Shown: positions 7,351-13,800 of the stretch, one piece after another
How the letters are laid out: the number at the start of each line of letters is the position of its first letter
How positions within the stretch are numbered: position 1 is the first letter of the stretch
IMG/VR virus record: IMGVR_UViG_3300030103_000465
Span: 1 to 29,560 of that record
Source: a virus
DNA length: 29,560 nucleotides
Direction: 5' to 3' (one strand)
Notes under the pieces: generated by a model
Database searches by the model: none
Seen by the model: the letters and a program-made list of their open reading frames with translations, nothing else
What the model was told of the DNA's origin: nothing
Program-made: the position numbers and the translations under genes

Positions 7351-7554
7351 ATGGTGATACACAATGAAATATTTGAAAGCTATAGAGCAGAAGTGCATAA
7401 GATAGATGATGCTATGAGATTATTGGTAAAGTATAAATACAAGATTATAGATTTAGAAAACCAACTAATCGACAGCTCAAACATCGATAGACACACAGAA
7501 CGAGTAAGATACAATAGAGTACCAAAACATAAAAGAGTATATTTAAATAAATAA
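7351..7554 (+). CDS. Small hypothetical protein (67 aa)
   Basis: ATG two nt after the preceding stop. The sequence is helical at the N-terminus (MVIHNEIFESYRAEVHKIDD, then AMRLLVKYKYKIIDLENQLI) and basic at the C-terminus (RVRYNRVPKHKRVYLNK). It looks like a small helix with a nucleic-acid-binding tail. No family recognised. It sits between two putative OB-fold genes in what appears to be one operon. Confidence 0.55.
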   Translation: MVIHNEIFESYRAEVHKIDDAMRLLVKYKYKIIDLENQLIDSSNIDRHTERVRYNRVPKHKRVYLNK

Positions 7555-7556
7555 AA

Positions 7557-7901
7557 ATGAATAAAATGTCAGTAAAAGGAAAAATAAAAAGAATAACAGA
7601 CGTAGAAGAAAGAGGAACTTTTAGATTTAGAAAACTAATAGTAGAAACACAAGAAAGAGAAGAAAAGTACAATCAAACGATTTGTGTTGATTTTGTGCAG
7701 AATAATACAGGATTGCTTGACGCTTGGAAAGTAGGAGATTCTGTAGAAGTATTATTTAATCTAAGAGGTAGAGAATGGACAAACCCAAAAGGAGAAATCT
7801 TATACTTTACTACTCTTAACGGATGGAAAGTAGAAAACTATAAAGAAGAAGTGAACGTGGAGGCTCAGTCTCCAGACAGAGAAGATGATTTACCATTTTA
7901 A
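7557..7901 (+). CDS. DUF3127-type SSB-like protein
   Basis: A 114-residue protein with the DUF3127 OB-fold pattern: SVKGKIKRITDVEERGTFRF, KLIVETQEREEKYNQTICVD, WKVGDSVEVLFNLRGREWTN and LNGWKVENY. 'FNLRGREW' is the family's signature strand. The C-terminus is acidic and ends REDDLPF, matching the tip of bacterial SSB that recruits partner proteins. It most likely coats ssDNA during phage replication and docks replication or recombination enzymes; that is strong inference, not proof. A second ATG at codon 4 (7566) is an alternative start. A strong hairpin terminator follows its stop after 5 nt. Confidence 0.75.
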   Translation: MNKMSVKGKIKRITDVEERGTFRFRKLIVETQEREEKYNQTICVDFVQNNTGLLDAWKVGDSVEVLFNLRGREWTNPKGEILYFTTLNGWKVENYKEEVNVEAQSPDREDDLPF

Positions 7902-7906
7902 TTAAT

Positions 7907-7931
7907 AGGGGGTTTCGTACCCCCTTTTTTT
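7907..7931 (+). terminator. Intrinsic terminator between SSB-like and helicase genes
   Basis: AGGGGGT (7907-7913) pairs with ACCCCCT (7919-7925) around a TTCGT loop, followed by a run of Ts to 7931. The next ATG is the very next base (7932). The stem is G/C-rich in an AT-rich genome, so it is unlikely to be chance. Confidence 0.8.
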
Positions 7932-8861
7932 ATGCTTATAAACTATTCAGAACATATAGACAAGTTAAATGACTTTAGAAAAGGCAAAGTCAAAGAAGCT
8001 CTAAAACTAGGACACAAAGAGATAGACACTAGCTTTAGGTTTGTTGCAGGTAATATGAATTTTATCTTAGGACATAATAACGTAGGTAAAACACACTTTA
8101 CATTTTATCTTATGTTGCTTTACTCACTCAAACACAATATAAGATGGTTAGTATTTTCTAGTGAAAATGATCCTGTACAACTAATAAAAAAGCTAATAGA
8201 ATTTATAGAGGGCAAACCCATAAACAAAATAGAAGAAAAGGATTACGAGGAATCGAAAGAGTTTGTGTATAATCATTTTAAGTTTGTAGACATAAACAGA
8301 CAGTACACCTATAAACAACTCTTAAAGTTAGCTACAAAAGTCAAAGATGCTTGGGATTATCAAGGTTTACTTATTGATCCTATAAACTCTCTTAAAAAAG
8401 ATTTAAGAAATACAAACGGCTATGAATATTCCTACACACAATTAACGGATATTCGTATATTCTGCAAGACATATAACATATCGACTTGGATATGCGCACA
8501 CGCAGTTACAGAGGCTTTGCGTAAACGTCATTCACCTAATCACGAATACGGAGGTATGACACCTCCTCCAACTATAGGCGATTCTGAGGGTGGAGCTGTG
8601 AATGGTAATAGGTGTGATGATTTTCTTATATGCCACAGGTATATAGCAAGTCCTGATGCTTGGATGTATACAAGATTGTATGTAGCCAAAGTAAAAGAAA
8701 TGAGTTTAGGTTATAAACCTACAAGCCACGAATCACCTATATTATTCAAGTCAATACTGAACAATGTTGGCTTTCAAGTAGGAGGAAAAAATTTAATAAA
8801 GTATAGAACTAAGAAACAACTAACCATTGACAACACTAGAAAAGATAGCGCAAAAGCATAA
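7932..8861 (+). CDS. DnaB-like replicative helicase / RecA-fold ATPase
   Basis: A 309-residue single-domain ATPase. Walker A is GHNNVGKT (residues 47-54). 'WLVFSSEND' (72-80) follows, and Walker B is GLLIDP with Asp149. The DnaB-like tail shows HAVTEALRKRH, then PPTIGDSEGGAVNGNRCDDF and VAKVKEMSLG. It corresponds to the C-terminal motor domain of DnaB-type helicases without the N-terminal primase-interaction domain, as in several flavobacterial phages. Expected role: unwinding at the phage replication fork. The full N-terminus fits relatives, so the ATG immediately after the terminator T-run is kept. The last 35 nt overlap the sigma gene. Confidence 0.85.
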   Translation: MLINYSEHIDKLNDFRKGKVKEALKLGHKEIDTSFRFVAGNMNFILGHNNVGKTHFTFYLMLLYSLKHNIRWLVFSSENDPVQLIKKLIEFIEGKPINKIEEKDYEESKEFVYNHFKFVDINRQYTYKQLLKLATKVKDAWDYQGLLIDPINSLKKDLRNTNGYEYSYTQLTDIRIFCKTYNISTWICAHAVTEALRKRHSPNHEYGGMTPPPTIGDSEGGAVNGNRCDDFLICHRYIASPDAWMYTRLYVAKVKEMSLGYKPTSHESPILFKSILNNVGFQVGGKNLIKYRTKKQLTIDNTRKDSAKA

Positions 8862-9318
8862 AGATTGGTTACGCATAGTTAAGAGCTTTGGATGTGAGGG
8901 AGACAAATGCGAGGATATTGTTCAAGAGATGTATATCAAAGTACATACTCTAATAAGTAACGGCACAGATATAAGCTATGGCGATGAGATAAACCATTTC
9001 TATATATACAGAATATTAAGATCGTTGTTTATAGATTTATGTCGCAAAGAAGCAAAGATTACAAAAGTAAACGTAGAATACTTAGAAAAGTTTGTAGAGG
9101 AAGAAGAAGTAAAACAATACAAAGACATAGAGGGCAAAATGAAAGAATTAGATAGTGTACTTGATAAAATTTATTGGTATGACAAGAAAGTATTTGATTT
9201 AATTTCTGGTGGTATGAGTATAGCAGAACTATCTAAAAACTCAGGAATCAGTTATTATTCGTTATATAATACATACAAGAATGTTAAAAATCTAATAAAA
9301 GAAAATATAGAATGGTAG
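8827..9318 (+). CDS. Small sigma-70-family-like transcription factor
   Basis: A 163-residue protein. A region-2-like segment contains CEDIVQEMYIKVHTLI (28-43) and HFYIYRILRSLFIDLCRKEA (57-76), the DIVQE...R..IDLCRK pattern of small sigma factors. A C-terminal region-4-like helix-turn-helix is YDKKVFDLISGGMSIAELSK (118-137) with SGISYYSLYNTYKNVKNLIK. The start is TTG 8827: an in-frame stop lies 6 nt upstream and the next in-frame ATG falls inside region 2. It overlaps the helicase by 35 nt. It would direct RNA polymerase to phage promoters; the ACGTTATA element found before late genes is the obvious candidate target. Alternative: a sigma-like regulator that does not initiate transcription. Confidence 0.75.
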   Translation: MTTLEKIAQKHKDWLRIVKSFGCEGDKCEDIVQEMYIKVHTLISNGTDISYGDEINHFYIYRILRSLFIDLCRKEAKITKVNVEYLEKFVEEEEVKQYKDIEGKMKELDSVLDKIYWYDKKVFDLISGGMSIAELSKNSGISYYSLYNTYKNVKNLIKENIEW

Positions 9319-9746
9319 AAGATTTCAAAGCAGATTTAGAAAGAGGCAAGATACACGAATTATATGTGCTTAATAAAATACAAAAGAAATACAGTCAAGC
9401 ATATATTGTGGATGGTTACTTTAAAGAATATGATATATTTATACCAGAGTTAAATTTTGGTGTAGAGGTTAAGTTCGATAACAGAAGTGTAAAAACAGGC
9501 AATATCATAATAGAAACTGCCTCTAATGAAAAGCCATCAGGTATAAGTACAACAAAAGCTAAATATTGGGTTATATATGATGGTATGCAATATAATTGGA
9601 TATTAACAGATAATATCAAAAAATGTATCTCCAACCATAATTGTAAAGAGAGAAAGTTTGTATGTAAAGGAGATACTAAAACAAAACAAGCATATTTAAT
9701 AAAATACTTTTTAATATCAAAATATACAGAAAAAAAACACTTATGA
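9312..9746 (+). CDS. PD-(D/E)XK nuclease-like protein
   Basis: A 144-residue protein with a PD-(D/E)XK core. Glu16 (GKIHELYVLNKIQKKY) is followed by Asp41 in KEYDIFIPELNFG, the E-x-K pair Glu52/Lys54 in VEVKFD, and a following strand NIIIETAS. This arrangement is typical of Holliday-junction-resolvase-like and small phage endonucleases. The C-terminus carries two cysteine pairs (KKCISNHNCKER, KFVCKGD) of unknown importance. It overlaps the sigma gene by 7 nt and the next small gene by 4 nt. A recombination or DNA-processing role is inferred. Confidence 0.65.
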   Translation: MVEDFKADLERGKIHELYVLNKIQKKYSQAYIVDGYFKEYDIFIPELNFGVEVKFDNRSVKTGNIIIETASNEKPSGISTTKAKYWVIYDGMQYNWILTDNIKKCISNHNCKERKFVCKGDTKTKQAYLIKYFLISKYTEKKHL

Positions 9747-9874
9747 GACTAGGAGATTTAATAGAAAAGATTACAACATATACAGGAATAAAATTTATCG
9801 TAAAAAAGATATGGGGAGATGATTGTGGGTGCGACAAACGAAAAGATAAAGCAAACAAAGTAAAGCTATGGTAG
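9743..9874 (+). CDS. Small conserved phage protein with CGCDKR motif (43 aa)
   Basis: ATG at 9743 overlaps the preceding stop (ATGA) and TAG at 9872-9874 overlaps the next start by 7 nt. The product is MRLGDLIEKITTYTGIKFIV followed by KKIWGDDCGCDKRKDKANKV and KLW. The 'DLIEKITxxTGIK...DCGCDKR' pattern recurs in small proteins of Flavobacteriia phages (recalled). The Cys-Gly-Cys pair may bind metal. Function unknown. Confidence 0.7.
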   Translation: MRLGDLIEKITTYTGIKFIVKKIWGDDCGCDKRKDKANKVKLW

Positions 9875-10059
9875 AAGAAGATTTAGAAAGATGGTTAGAG
9901 TTAGTTAATCGTCCAAAACAACACGAATTAAACAGGGAACAAATTAAACTTGTCGCAGAACTACACGCTAAATACTATAAACATAAGTATGATGAGCCTT
10001 GCACTTGTAACGGAAGTATTTATAGAAGATGGATACAAGATTTGAATAAACTTGTATGA
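9868..10059 (+). CDS. Small conserved phage protein (63 aa)
   Basis: MVEEDLERWLELVNRPKQHE begins a helical protein. Its C-terminal half (LHAKYYKHKYDEPCTCNGSI and YRRWIQDLNKLV) has a CTC motif and the pattern HA.YY.H.Y.EPCTCN. That pattern is common to a family of short flavobacterial phage proteins of unknown role (recalled). It shares start and stop overlaps with both neighbours (7 nt and 4 nt), so the four genes 9312-10466 appear translationally coupled. Confidence 0.7.
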   Translation: MVEEDLERWLELVNRPKQHELNREQIKLVAELHAKYYKHKYDEPCTCNGSIYRRWIQDLNKLV

Positions 10060-10466
10060 AGCTAAGTAAAGTACACCAATTAGAACAAGCTGTAGTATCT
10101 CTACTTAATTTAGATGGGTGGAACTTAGAGCATTGTGGTAATGGCTATGAGCATTTTGATTGCATAGGCACTACTCCTAAAGGTGTACAATGTGTAATAG
10201 AAATGAAGTTTCGTAAAAAGTATTACGAGGACAAAATGATAGAAAAGTATAAGTATGATAAACTTTTAGAGGAAGATGCTATTGCACTTTATTTTGTTGC
10301 TGATCCTAAAGGCAATTATCTTTTCTGGTTAAATGACTTACCCAAACCTAAACTTGTGGAGCTGTATTGTCCAGACACTACTTTATGGACTAAGAAGCGA
10401 AGTAACAAAGAATGTTACCTACTTAAAGAATCAGAAGCTCATAAGATACATTTAAATAAATTTTAA
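10056..10466 (+). CDS. Second PD-(D/E)XK nuclease-like protein
   Basis: A 136-residue protein with an HJ-resolvase or VRR-NUC-like core: QLEQAVVSLLNLDGW (helix), HFDCIGTTPKGV with Asp35, then CVIEMKFRKKYYED with the E-x-K pair Glu49/Lys51. A following helix (KMIEKYKYDKLL) and strand (AIALYFVAD) complete the fold. It is distinct from the nuclease at 9312-9746. Probably a structure-specific nuclease acting on replication or recombination intermediates (inference). A 58-nt gap with a promoter-like element follows. Confidence 0.6.
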   Translation: MKLSKVHQLEQAVVSLLNLDGWNLEHCGNGYEHFDCIGTTPKGVQCVIEMKFRKKYYEDKMIEKYKYDKLLEEDAIALYFVADPKGNYLFWLNDLPKPKLVELYCPDTTLWTKKRSNKECYLLKESEAHKIHLNKF

Positions 10467-10473
10467 TTAACAT

Positions 10474-10503
10474 TTGTTTATATAATATATTTTTGTATAT
10501 TGC
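10474..10503 (+). promoter_or_regulatory. Putative host-type (Bacteroidota) promoter
   Basis: TTG at 10474-10476, then 19 nt, then TATATTGC at 10496-10503, close to the Bacteroidota -33/-7 consensus TTG-N19-TANNTTTG. An overlapping TATTTTTG (10488-10495) matches -7 exactly but lacks a well-spaced TTG. The 14-mer ATTAACATTTGTTT here (10466-10479) recurs exactly at 15289-15302 before the ncRNA. It precedes the gene at 10525. Confidence 0.45.
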
Positions 10504-10524
10504 AGTAAATAAAACTAAATAATT

Positions 10525-10728
10525 ATGAAAAGAAAACTTACAAATAAAGAAATTAAATCTTTAATCAAGCAAGAAAAAAGAACAAAAAAATTATTGGACG
10601 AATTAGTAATCTTAGATGATTGTGTAGTAACAGGTACTTTTAAGTGGCGTTCAGAGATTGATTCTAATTGGAAGCCGATGGTATGGAATGAAACCTTTGA
10701 ATGTTGGACAAAAGATTACTGTGGCTAA
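10525..10728 (+). CDS. Small hypothetical protein (67 aa)
   Basis: First gene after a promoter-like gap. Basic helical N-terminus (MKRKLTNKEIKSLIKQEKRT) and a C-terminal part rich in Trp (FKWRSEIDSNWKPMVWNETF, then ECWTKDYCG). No family recognised. The N-terminus could bind nucleic acid. TAA overlaps the GTG start of the following gene by 8 nt. Confidence 0.6.
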   Translation: MKRKLTNKEIKSLIKQEKRTKKLLDELVILDDCVVTGTFKWRSEIDSNWKPMVWNETFECWTKDYCG

Positions 10729-11014
10729 AAAGATAGACAACCTTAAAGACTTAGAGATTTGGACTGATCTAAACTTCTTGACATCTATTGTCTCCTCCCA
10801 ATTAGATAAAAGAAAATCAAAGAACTTAGAAAAGATGTCTGAATCTTTAGTCAGGGTTGTATTTTACTTTCAAGAATATTCTAACAACATACGATTATAT
10901 AAACAAGCACTTTCAGAATATAGACTAGCAAAAAACAGAGCTATTGAAAGAGCAAGAAAAGCAGAACAAGAAAATGAAAAACTACGAAAACAAAATGAGA
11001 GCCTTAGCATTTAG
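10721..11014 (+). CDS. Coiled-coil hypothetical protein (97 aa), GTG start
   Basis: The frame is open from further upstream, but the sensible start is GTG 10721 (MAKKIDNLKDLEIWTDLNFL), which overlaps the previous stop by 8 nt as is usual in this genome. The product is helical throughout. A C-terminal coiled coil (EYRLAKNRAIERARKAEQEN, EKLRKQNESL) covers about residues 65-95. No catalytic motif is seen. An accessory role in replication or regulation is possible but not shown. Confidence 0.6.
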   Translation: MAKKIDNLKDLEIWTDLNFLTSIVSSQLDKRKSKNLEKMSESLVRVVFYFQEYSNNIRLYKQALSEYRLAKNRAIERARKAEQENEKLRKQNESLSI

Positions 11015-11063
11015 TTACTTAGGCTTATTAATTATATTTATATGGCTACTATTGAACTCTTAA
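10995..11063 (+). CDS. Possible 22-aa membrane micropeptide
   Basis: ATG at 10995 to TAA at 11061-11063, overlapping the ends of both flanking genes. Encodes MRALAFSYLGLLIIFIWLLL-NS, a nearly perfect single TM helix. It bridges the 27-nt gap between the genes at 10721 and 11042. Short hydrophobic frames can arise by chance in AT-rich DNA, so this is tentative. Confidence 0.25.
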   Translation: MRALAFSYLGLLIIFIWLLLNS

Positions 11064-11815
11064 ACGGAGAACGCTTTAGACACGATGAGATACTAGAGCT
11101 TATGAAAGATGATAAGTTTTACTATGACTACTTAGGCAAAGCTGCACTTAGCTCCTCATCAATCAAACTACTCTTAGACAGTCCTAAGAAATACAAATAC
11201 GTTACCGAGTATGGCTCACAAGAATCAAACGCTTTAGAAGCAGGTTGGTTATTTCACACAGCAATACTTGAGCCAGATGTATTTGAGAAACAAATATATG
11301 TAGATGTACAATCTAAAAACTCTAAGGCTTATAAGTTAGCCAAAGAAGAACACGGAAAGGTGTTTACCATAAAACAAAAAAGAGATGCTGAAAGATTAGC
11401 TGATGCTTTTCTAAGAAACGAACACGCACTTAAACTAATAACTAATTGTGAATTTGAAGTACCTGCAATAGATATGGTACAAGGTTATCCATTCAGAGGT
11501 AAAGCAGATGTCTTAGATTCTTATAGAGTGGTAGATCTTAAAACAACAAGCGACTTAAAAGCATTTCCTTATGCTGCAAGAAAATACGGATATGATGTGC
11601 AAGTGTATATCTATTCAGAACTATTTAATAAACCTTATAAAGAATTTAAATTCATAGCTATAGACAAAGGCTCATTAGACATCGGCATCTTTGACGTAAG
11701 TGAGGAGTTTTACAATTCAGGTAAGGATAAAGTAACCAAAGCATTAGAAACATTTGAAACATTTTTTATTAACGGAGCAGACTTAGATAGTTACTGCATA
11801 AAAGGTACTTTATGA
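11042..11815 (+). CDS. RecE/exodeoxyribonuclease VIII-like PD-(D/E)XK exonuclease
   Basis: A 257-residue protein matching the PDDEXK exonuclease family related to RecE (DUF3799 type). The N-terminal LSSSSIKLLLDSPKKYKYV (36-54) and EAGWLFHTAILEPDVFEKQI (66-85) are family hallmarks. The catalytic region is PFRGKADVLDSYRVVDLKTT with Asp156, Asp165 and Lys167, followed by the motif YGYDVQVYIY with Gln187. It would degrade DNA 5'-3' to give ssDNA for annealing-based recombination. It may pair with the DUF3127 or OB-fold proteins upstream, since no RecT/Erf-like annealase is obvious here. Confidence 0.8.
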   Translation: MATIELLNGERFRHDEILELMKDDKFYYDYLGKAALSSSSIKLLLDSPKKYKYVTEYGSQESNALEAGWLFHTAILEPDVFEKQIYVDVQSKNSKAYKLAKEEHGKVFTIKQKRDAERLADAFLRNEHALKLITNCEFEVPAIDMVQGYPFRGKADVLDSYRVVDLKTTSDLKAFPYAARKYGYDVQVYIYSELFNKPYKEFKFIAIDKGSLDIGIFDVSEEFYNSGKDKVTKALETFETFFINGADLDSYCIKGTL

Positions 11816-12240
11816 AAGAGGCAAATAAAATAGCAAAACATATTATAGATATATCAGGTATTAACGTATTTGATAATAGTAGGAAACGAGAATATATAGA
11901 GATGAGGAGTTTACTTACCTTTATGTTAAGGCATCATTGTAATATGAAGTTTACAGACATAAGAGATTTCTACGAATCTAAAGGAAAGAATTATGATCAC
12001 GCTACAGCTCTACATAGTTTGAAATCTTTTGAAACTCATAGAAGATACAATCCTAAAATAGATAAGTATTTTGATATAGTCCTACTTAGAATAAGAAACA
12101 AATCAAAATTAAGAAAAGCATTAATAAACCACATAGTAGACTACACTAAAGAAAAGGACTTAAAAAGATTATTAAAAATAGTAGACAAATTAAAAGATGG
12201 AAAAGAACAAACAAAAGAGAAAGCAGATACCACTTTATAG
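11812..12240 (+). CDS. DnaA domain-IV-like DNA-binding protein
   Basis: A 142-residue protein. Residues ~22-75 resemble the DnaA C-terminal DNA-binding domain: SRKREYIEMRSLLTFMLRHH, then MKFTDIRDFYESKGKNYDHA and TALHSLKSFETH. The basic-loop Arg, the helix-turn-helix and the DH(S/A)T signature (Asp62-Thr65) are all present. There is no ATPase domain. The C-terminal third is highly basic and helical. It may bind DnaA-like boxes at the phage origin; an exact consensus box exists at 15435-15443. It overlaps its neighbours by 4 nt and 44 nt. Alternative: a transcription regulator with a TrpR/DnaA-type HTH. Confidence 0.65.
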   Translation: MKEANKIAKHIIDISGINVFDNSRKREYIEMRSLLTFMLRHHCNMKFTDIRDFYESKGKNYDHATALHSLKSFETHRRYNPKIDKYFDIVLLRIRNKSKLRKALINHIVDYTKEKDLKRLLKIVDKLKDGKEQTKEKADTTL

Positions 12241-12565
12241 TGGCTTAATAAAATACTTTCCTGAAGCACTATGCGAAGTAGCAAGAGTAAGCTACATAGG
12301 AAGTAAACAACACCACCCAGACAAAGAAATACATTGGGATAGAGAAAAAAGCAAAGATGATTTAGATGCACTTATGAGGCACTTGATGGAAAATGGTATG
12401 CACGACATAGACGGAGTAAGACACTCAGCAAAAATAGCTTGGAGAGCATTAGCCCATCTACAAAAAGAAATAGAGGGCGATAAGTTTCATAGCGAACAAT
12501 GGAGAGTAGAACAATACAATAGAAACAGACACCCATCAGATCACATCATAGCAGGTACAGAATGA
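12197..12565 (+). CDS. dATP/dGTP diphosphohydrolase-like protein (DUF5664 / dGTP_diPhyd_N)
   Basis: A 122-residue protein with the family signature in order: YSGLIKYFPEALCEVARVSY (14-33), IGSKQHHPDKEIHWDREKSK (34-53), DDLDALMRHLMENGMHDIDG (54-73), RHSAKIAWRALAHLQKEIEG (75-94). The Glu/Asp/His residues form the expected metal-binding helices. MazG-like members hydrolyse dNTPs to dNMP plus pyrophosphate and reshape the nucleotide pool. In some phages a related enzyme supports base-modified DNA (2-aminoadenine), but no PurZ is in this window. It starts inside the DnaA-like gene (44-nt overlap) and ends in an ATGA with the methyltransferase. Confidence 0.8.
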   Translation: MEKNKQKRKQIPLYSGLIKYFPEALCEVARVSYIGSKQHHPDKEIHWDREKSKDDLDALMRHLMENGMHDIDGVRHSAKIAWRALAHLQKEIEGDKFHSEQWRVEQYNRNRHPSDHIIAGTE

Positions 12566-13260
12566 AACATAATGATATATATTTAGGTAATGCAGTTGAA
12601 TTATCAAAAGAATTAGAAGATAATAGTATTGATTGCATTATAACATCACCTCCATATTATAACTCAAGCCACAAATATCAAAGAGGAACAGGTTTTCATT
12701 ATACAGCAGATGTAGGAGAGCCTTTGTATGTTATTGTTGATTTTTTTGCAGCAATAAAACCAAAACTCAAAGAAGATGGCATAGCTTGTCTTAATTTAGG
12801 TTTTAGTTATGGAGAAACAGGCGTAATGCGTCCTTTTGATATAGTTAATAGATTGAGGGAAAAACAAGGATATTTTATAAATGATATAATTATTTGGCAT
12901 AAAAACAACCCAATACCTATGAATAAAAGATTAACAAATGCTATAGAGTATATATTTGTTTTAAGCAAACATCCGATTGGAAAATACTATACAAATACAT
13001 ACACACATAATGTTTGGAAGTTTCCTGTAGATAAGGGTGGTAGAAATCATAGTGCTGTATTTCCAATTACATTACCTAAATTATGCTTAGAACATTTTAC
13101 AAAAGAAAACGATTTAGTTCTTGATCCTTTTATGGGGAGTGGCACTACAGCTTTAGCTTGTACAGAAATGAAGCGTAATTATATAGGTTTTGAAATTAAC
13201 ATAGATTATATTCAAGTAGCAAAGAAACGAATTAATAAAACACAAACAGAATTATTTTGA
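12562..13260 (+). CDS. Type II-like DNA methyltransferase (N4-cytosine or N6-adenine, beta class)
   Basis: A 232-residue SAM-dependent DNA methyltransferase. The catalytic motif IV is TSPPYY (residues 28-33) near the N-terminus, and the SAM-binding motif I is DPFMGSGTTALA (188-199) near the C-terminus. That order defines the beta class. SPPY is more typical of N4-cytosine enzymes, but adenine specificity cannot be excluded from sequence alone. The target-recognition region lies between (residues ~85-165). There is no partner restriction gene, so a role in protecting phage DNA from host restriction is most likely. ATGA overlap with the preceding gene. Confidence 0.85.
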   Translation: MKHNDIYLGNAVELSKELEDNSIDCIITSPPYYNSSHKYQRGTGFHYTADVGEPLYVIVDFFAAIKPKLKEDGIACLNLGFSYGETGVMRPFDIVNRLREKQGYFINDIIIWHKNNPIPMNKRLTNAIEYIFVLSKHPIGKYYTNTYTHNVWKFPVDKGGRNHSAVFPITLPKLCLEHFTKENDLVLDPFMGSGTTALACTEMKRNYIGFEINIDYIQVAKKRINKTQTELF

Positions 13261-13382
13261 AAGCAAAAAAATACACCACAATACAAAGAATAAAAAGATT
13301 AGAGAATGTAGTAAGTCAAATCTATATGAGTGTAGAGGTAATTAAGAAACAATTAGATGAAAAACAGAAATCTGAATCATAG
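13257..13382 (+). CDS. Small coiled-coil protein (41 aa), TTG start
   Basis: TTG at 13257 overlaps the methyltransferase stop (TTGA). The frame runs MKAKKYTTIQRIKRLENVVS-QIYMSVEVIKKQLDEKQKSES to TAG at 13380-13382, 26 nt into the dam gene. 'TIQRIKRLENVVSQIY' is a pattern I associate with short conserved helices in flavobacterial phages. Without it the stretch would be an unusual ~96-nt gap. The non-ATG start lowers confidence. Confidence 0.55.
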   Translation: MKAKKYTTIQRIKRLENVVSQIYMSVEVIKKQLDEKQKSES

Positions 13383-13791
13383 CGATAATTGGGAAACACC
13401 GAAAGAACTTTACGATGAGTTAAATGATGAATTTGATTTTAATTTTGATCCTTGCCCTATAAACCACGATACGACAAAATGGGATGGACTACAAATAGAT
13501 TGGAAAGAAAGAAACTTTATCAATCCTCCTTACAGTAGAAAACTAAAAGAAGCGTTTGTAAAAAAAGCTATACAAGAATCTAAGAAAGGTAAACTATGTG
13601 TGTTACTATTGCCTGTATCTACAAGCACTAAACTATTTCACGATTACATACTGCCAAACAAAAAAGAAATAAGATTTATAAAGGGTAGAGTAAAATTTAT
13701 AGGCTATAACACATTTGGACAAAAGGTTACAGATAAAGCAGGTATGCACGATAGTATGATTGTAGTCTTGAAACAAAATATTGAAAACTAA
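13357..13791 (+). CDS. dam: Phage N6-adenine methyltransferase, Dam family
   Basis: A 144-residue protein of the compact phage Dam family: NWETPKELYDELNDEFDFNF (11-30), DPCPINHD (31-38), the catalytic NPPYS (56-60), and KKGKLCVLLLPVSTSTKLFH. It methylates adenine N6 in phage DNA, probably to evade restriction or to mark replicated DNA. It is the second methyltransferase in a row and differs in family from the first. The upstream block of the first late promoter (13771-13778) lies in its last codons. Its TAA shares base 13791 with the ACGTTATA element. Confidence 0.85.
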   Translation: MKNRNLNHSDNWETPKELYDELNDEFDFNFDPCPINHDTTKWDGLQIDWKERNFINPPYSRKLKEAFVKKAIQESKKGKLCVLLLPVSTSTKLFHDYILPNKKEIRFIKGRVKFIGYNTFGQKVTDKAGMHDSMIVVLKQNIEN

Positions 13792-13798
13792 CGTTATA
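13771..13798 (+). promoter_or_regulatory. Late promoter element, terminase operon
   Basis: AAACAAAA (13771-13778), exactly 12 nt, ACGTTATA (13791-13798). This is the first copy of the bipartite element shared by five late genes. Here the nearest ATG is 28 nt from the core, not 6, so the mRNA would carry a short ~22-nt leader containing a palindrome. Confidence 0.65.
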
Positions 13799-13800
13799 TA

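Noticed and set aside
10658-10720. Upstream start for the coiled-coil gene at 10721
   Set aside because: It would overlap most of the preceding gene; GTG 10721 gives the usual short overlap.
12562-13791. Complete restriction-modification system
   Set aside because: Two methyltransferases are present but no restriction endonuclease partner; the nearby PD-(D/E)XK proteins sit with replication genes and look like recombination nucleases.
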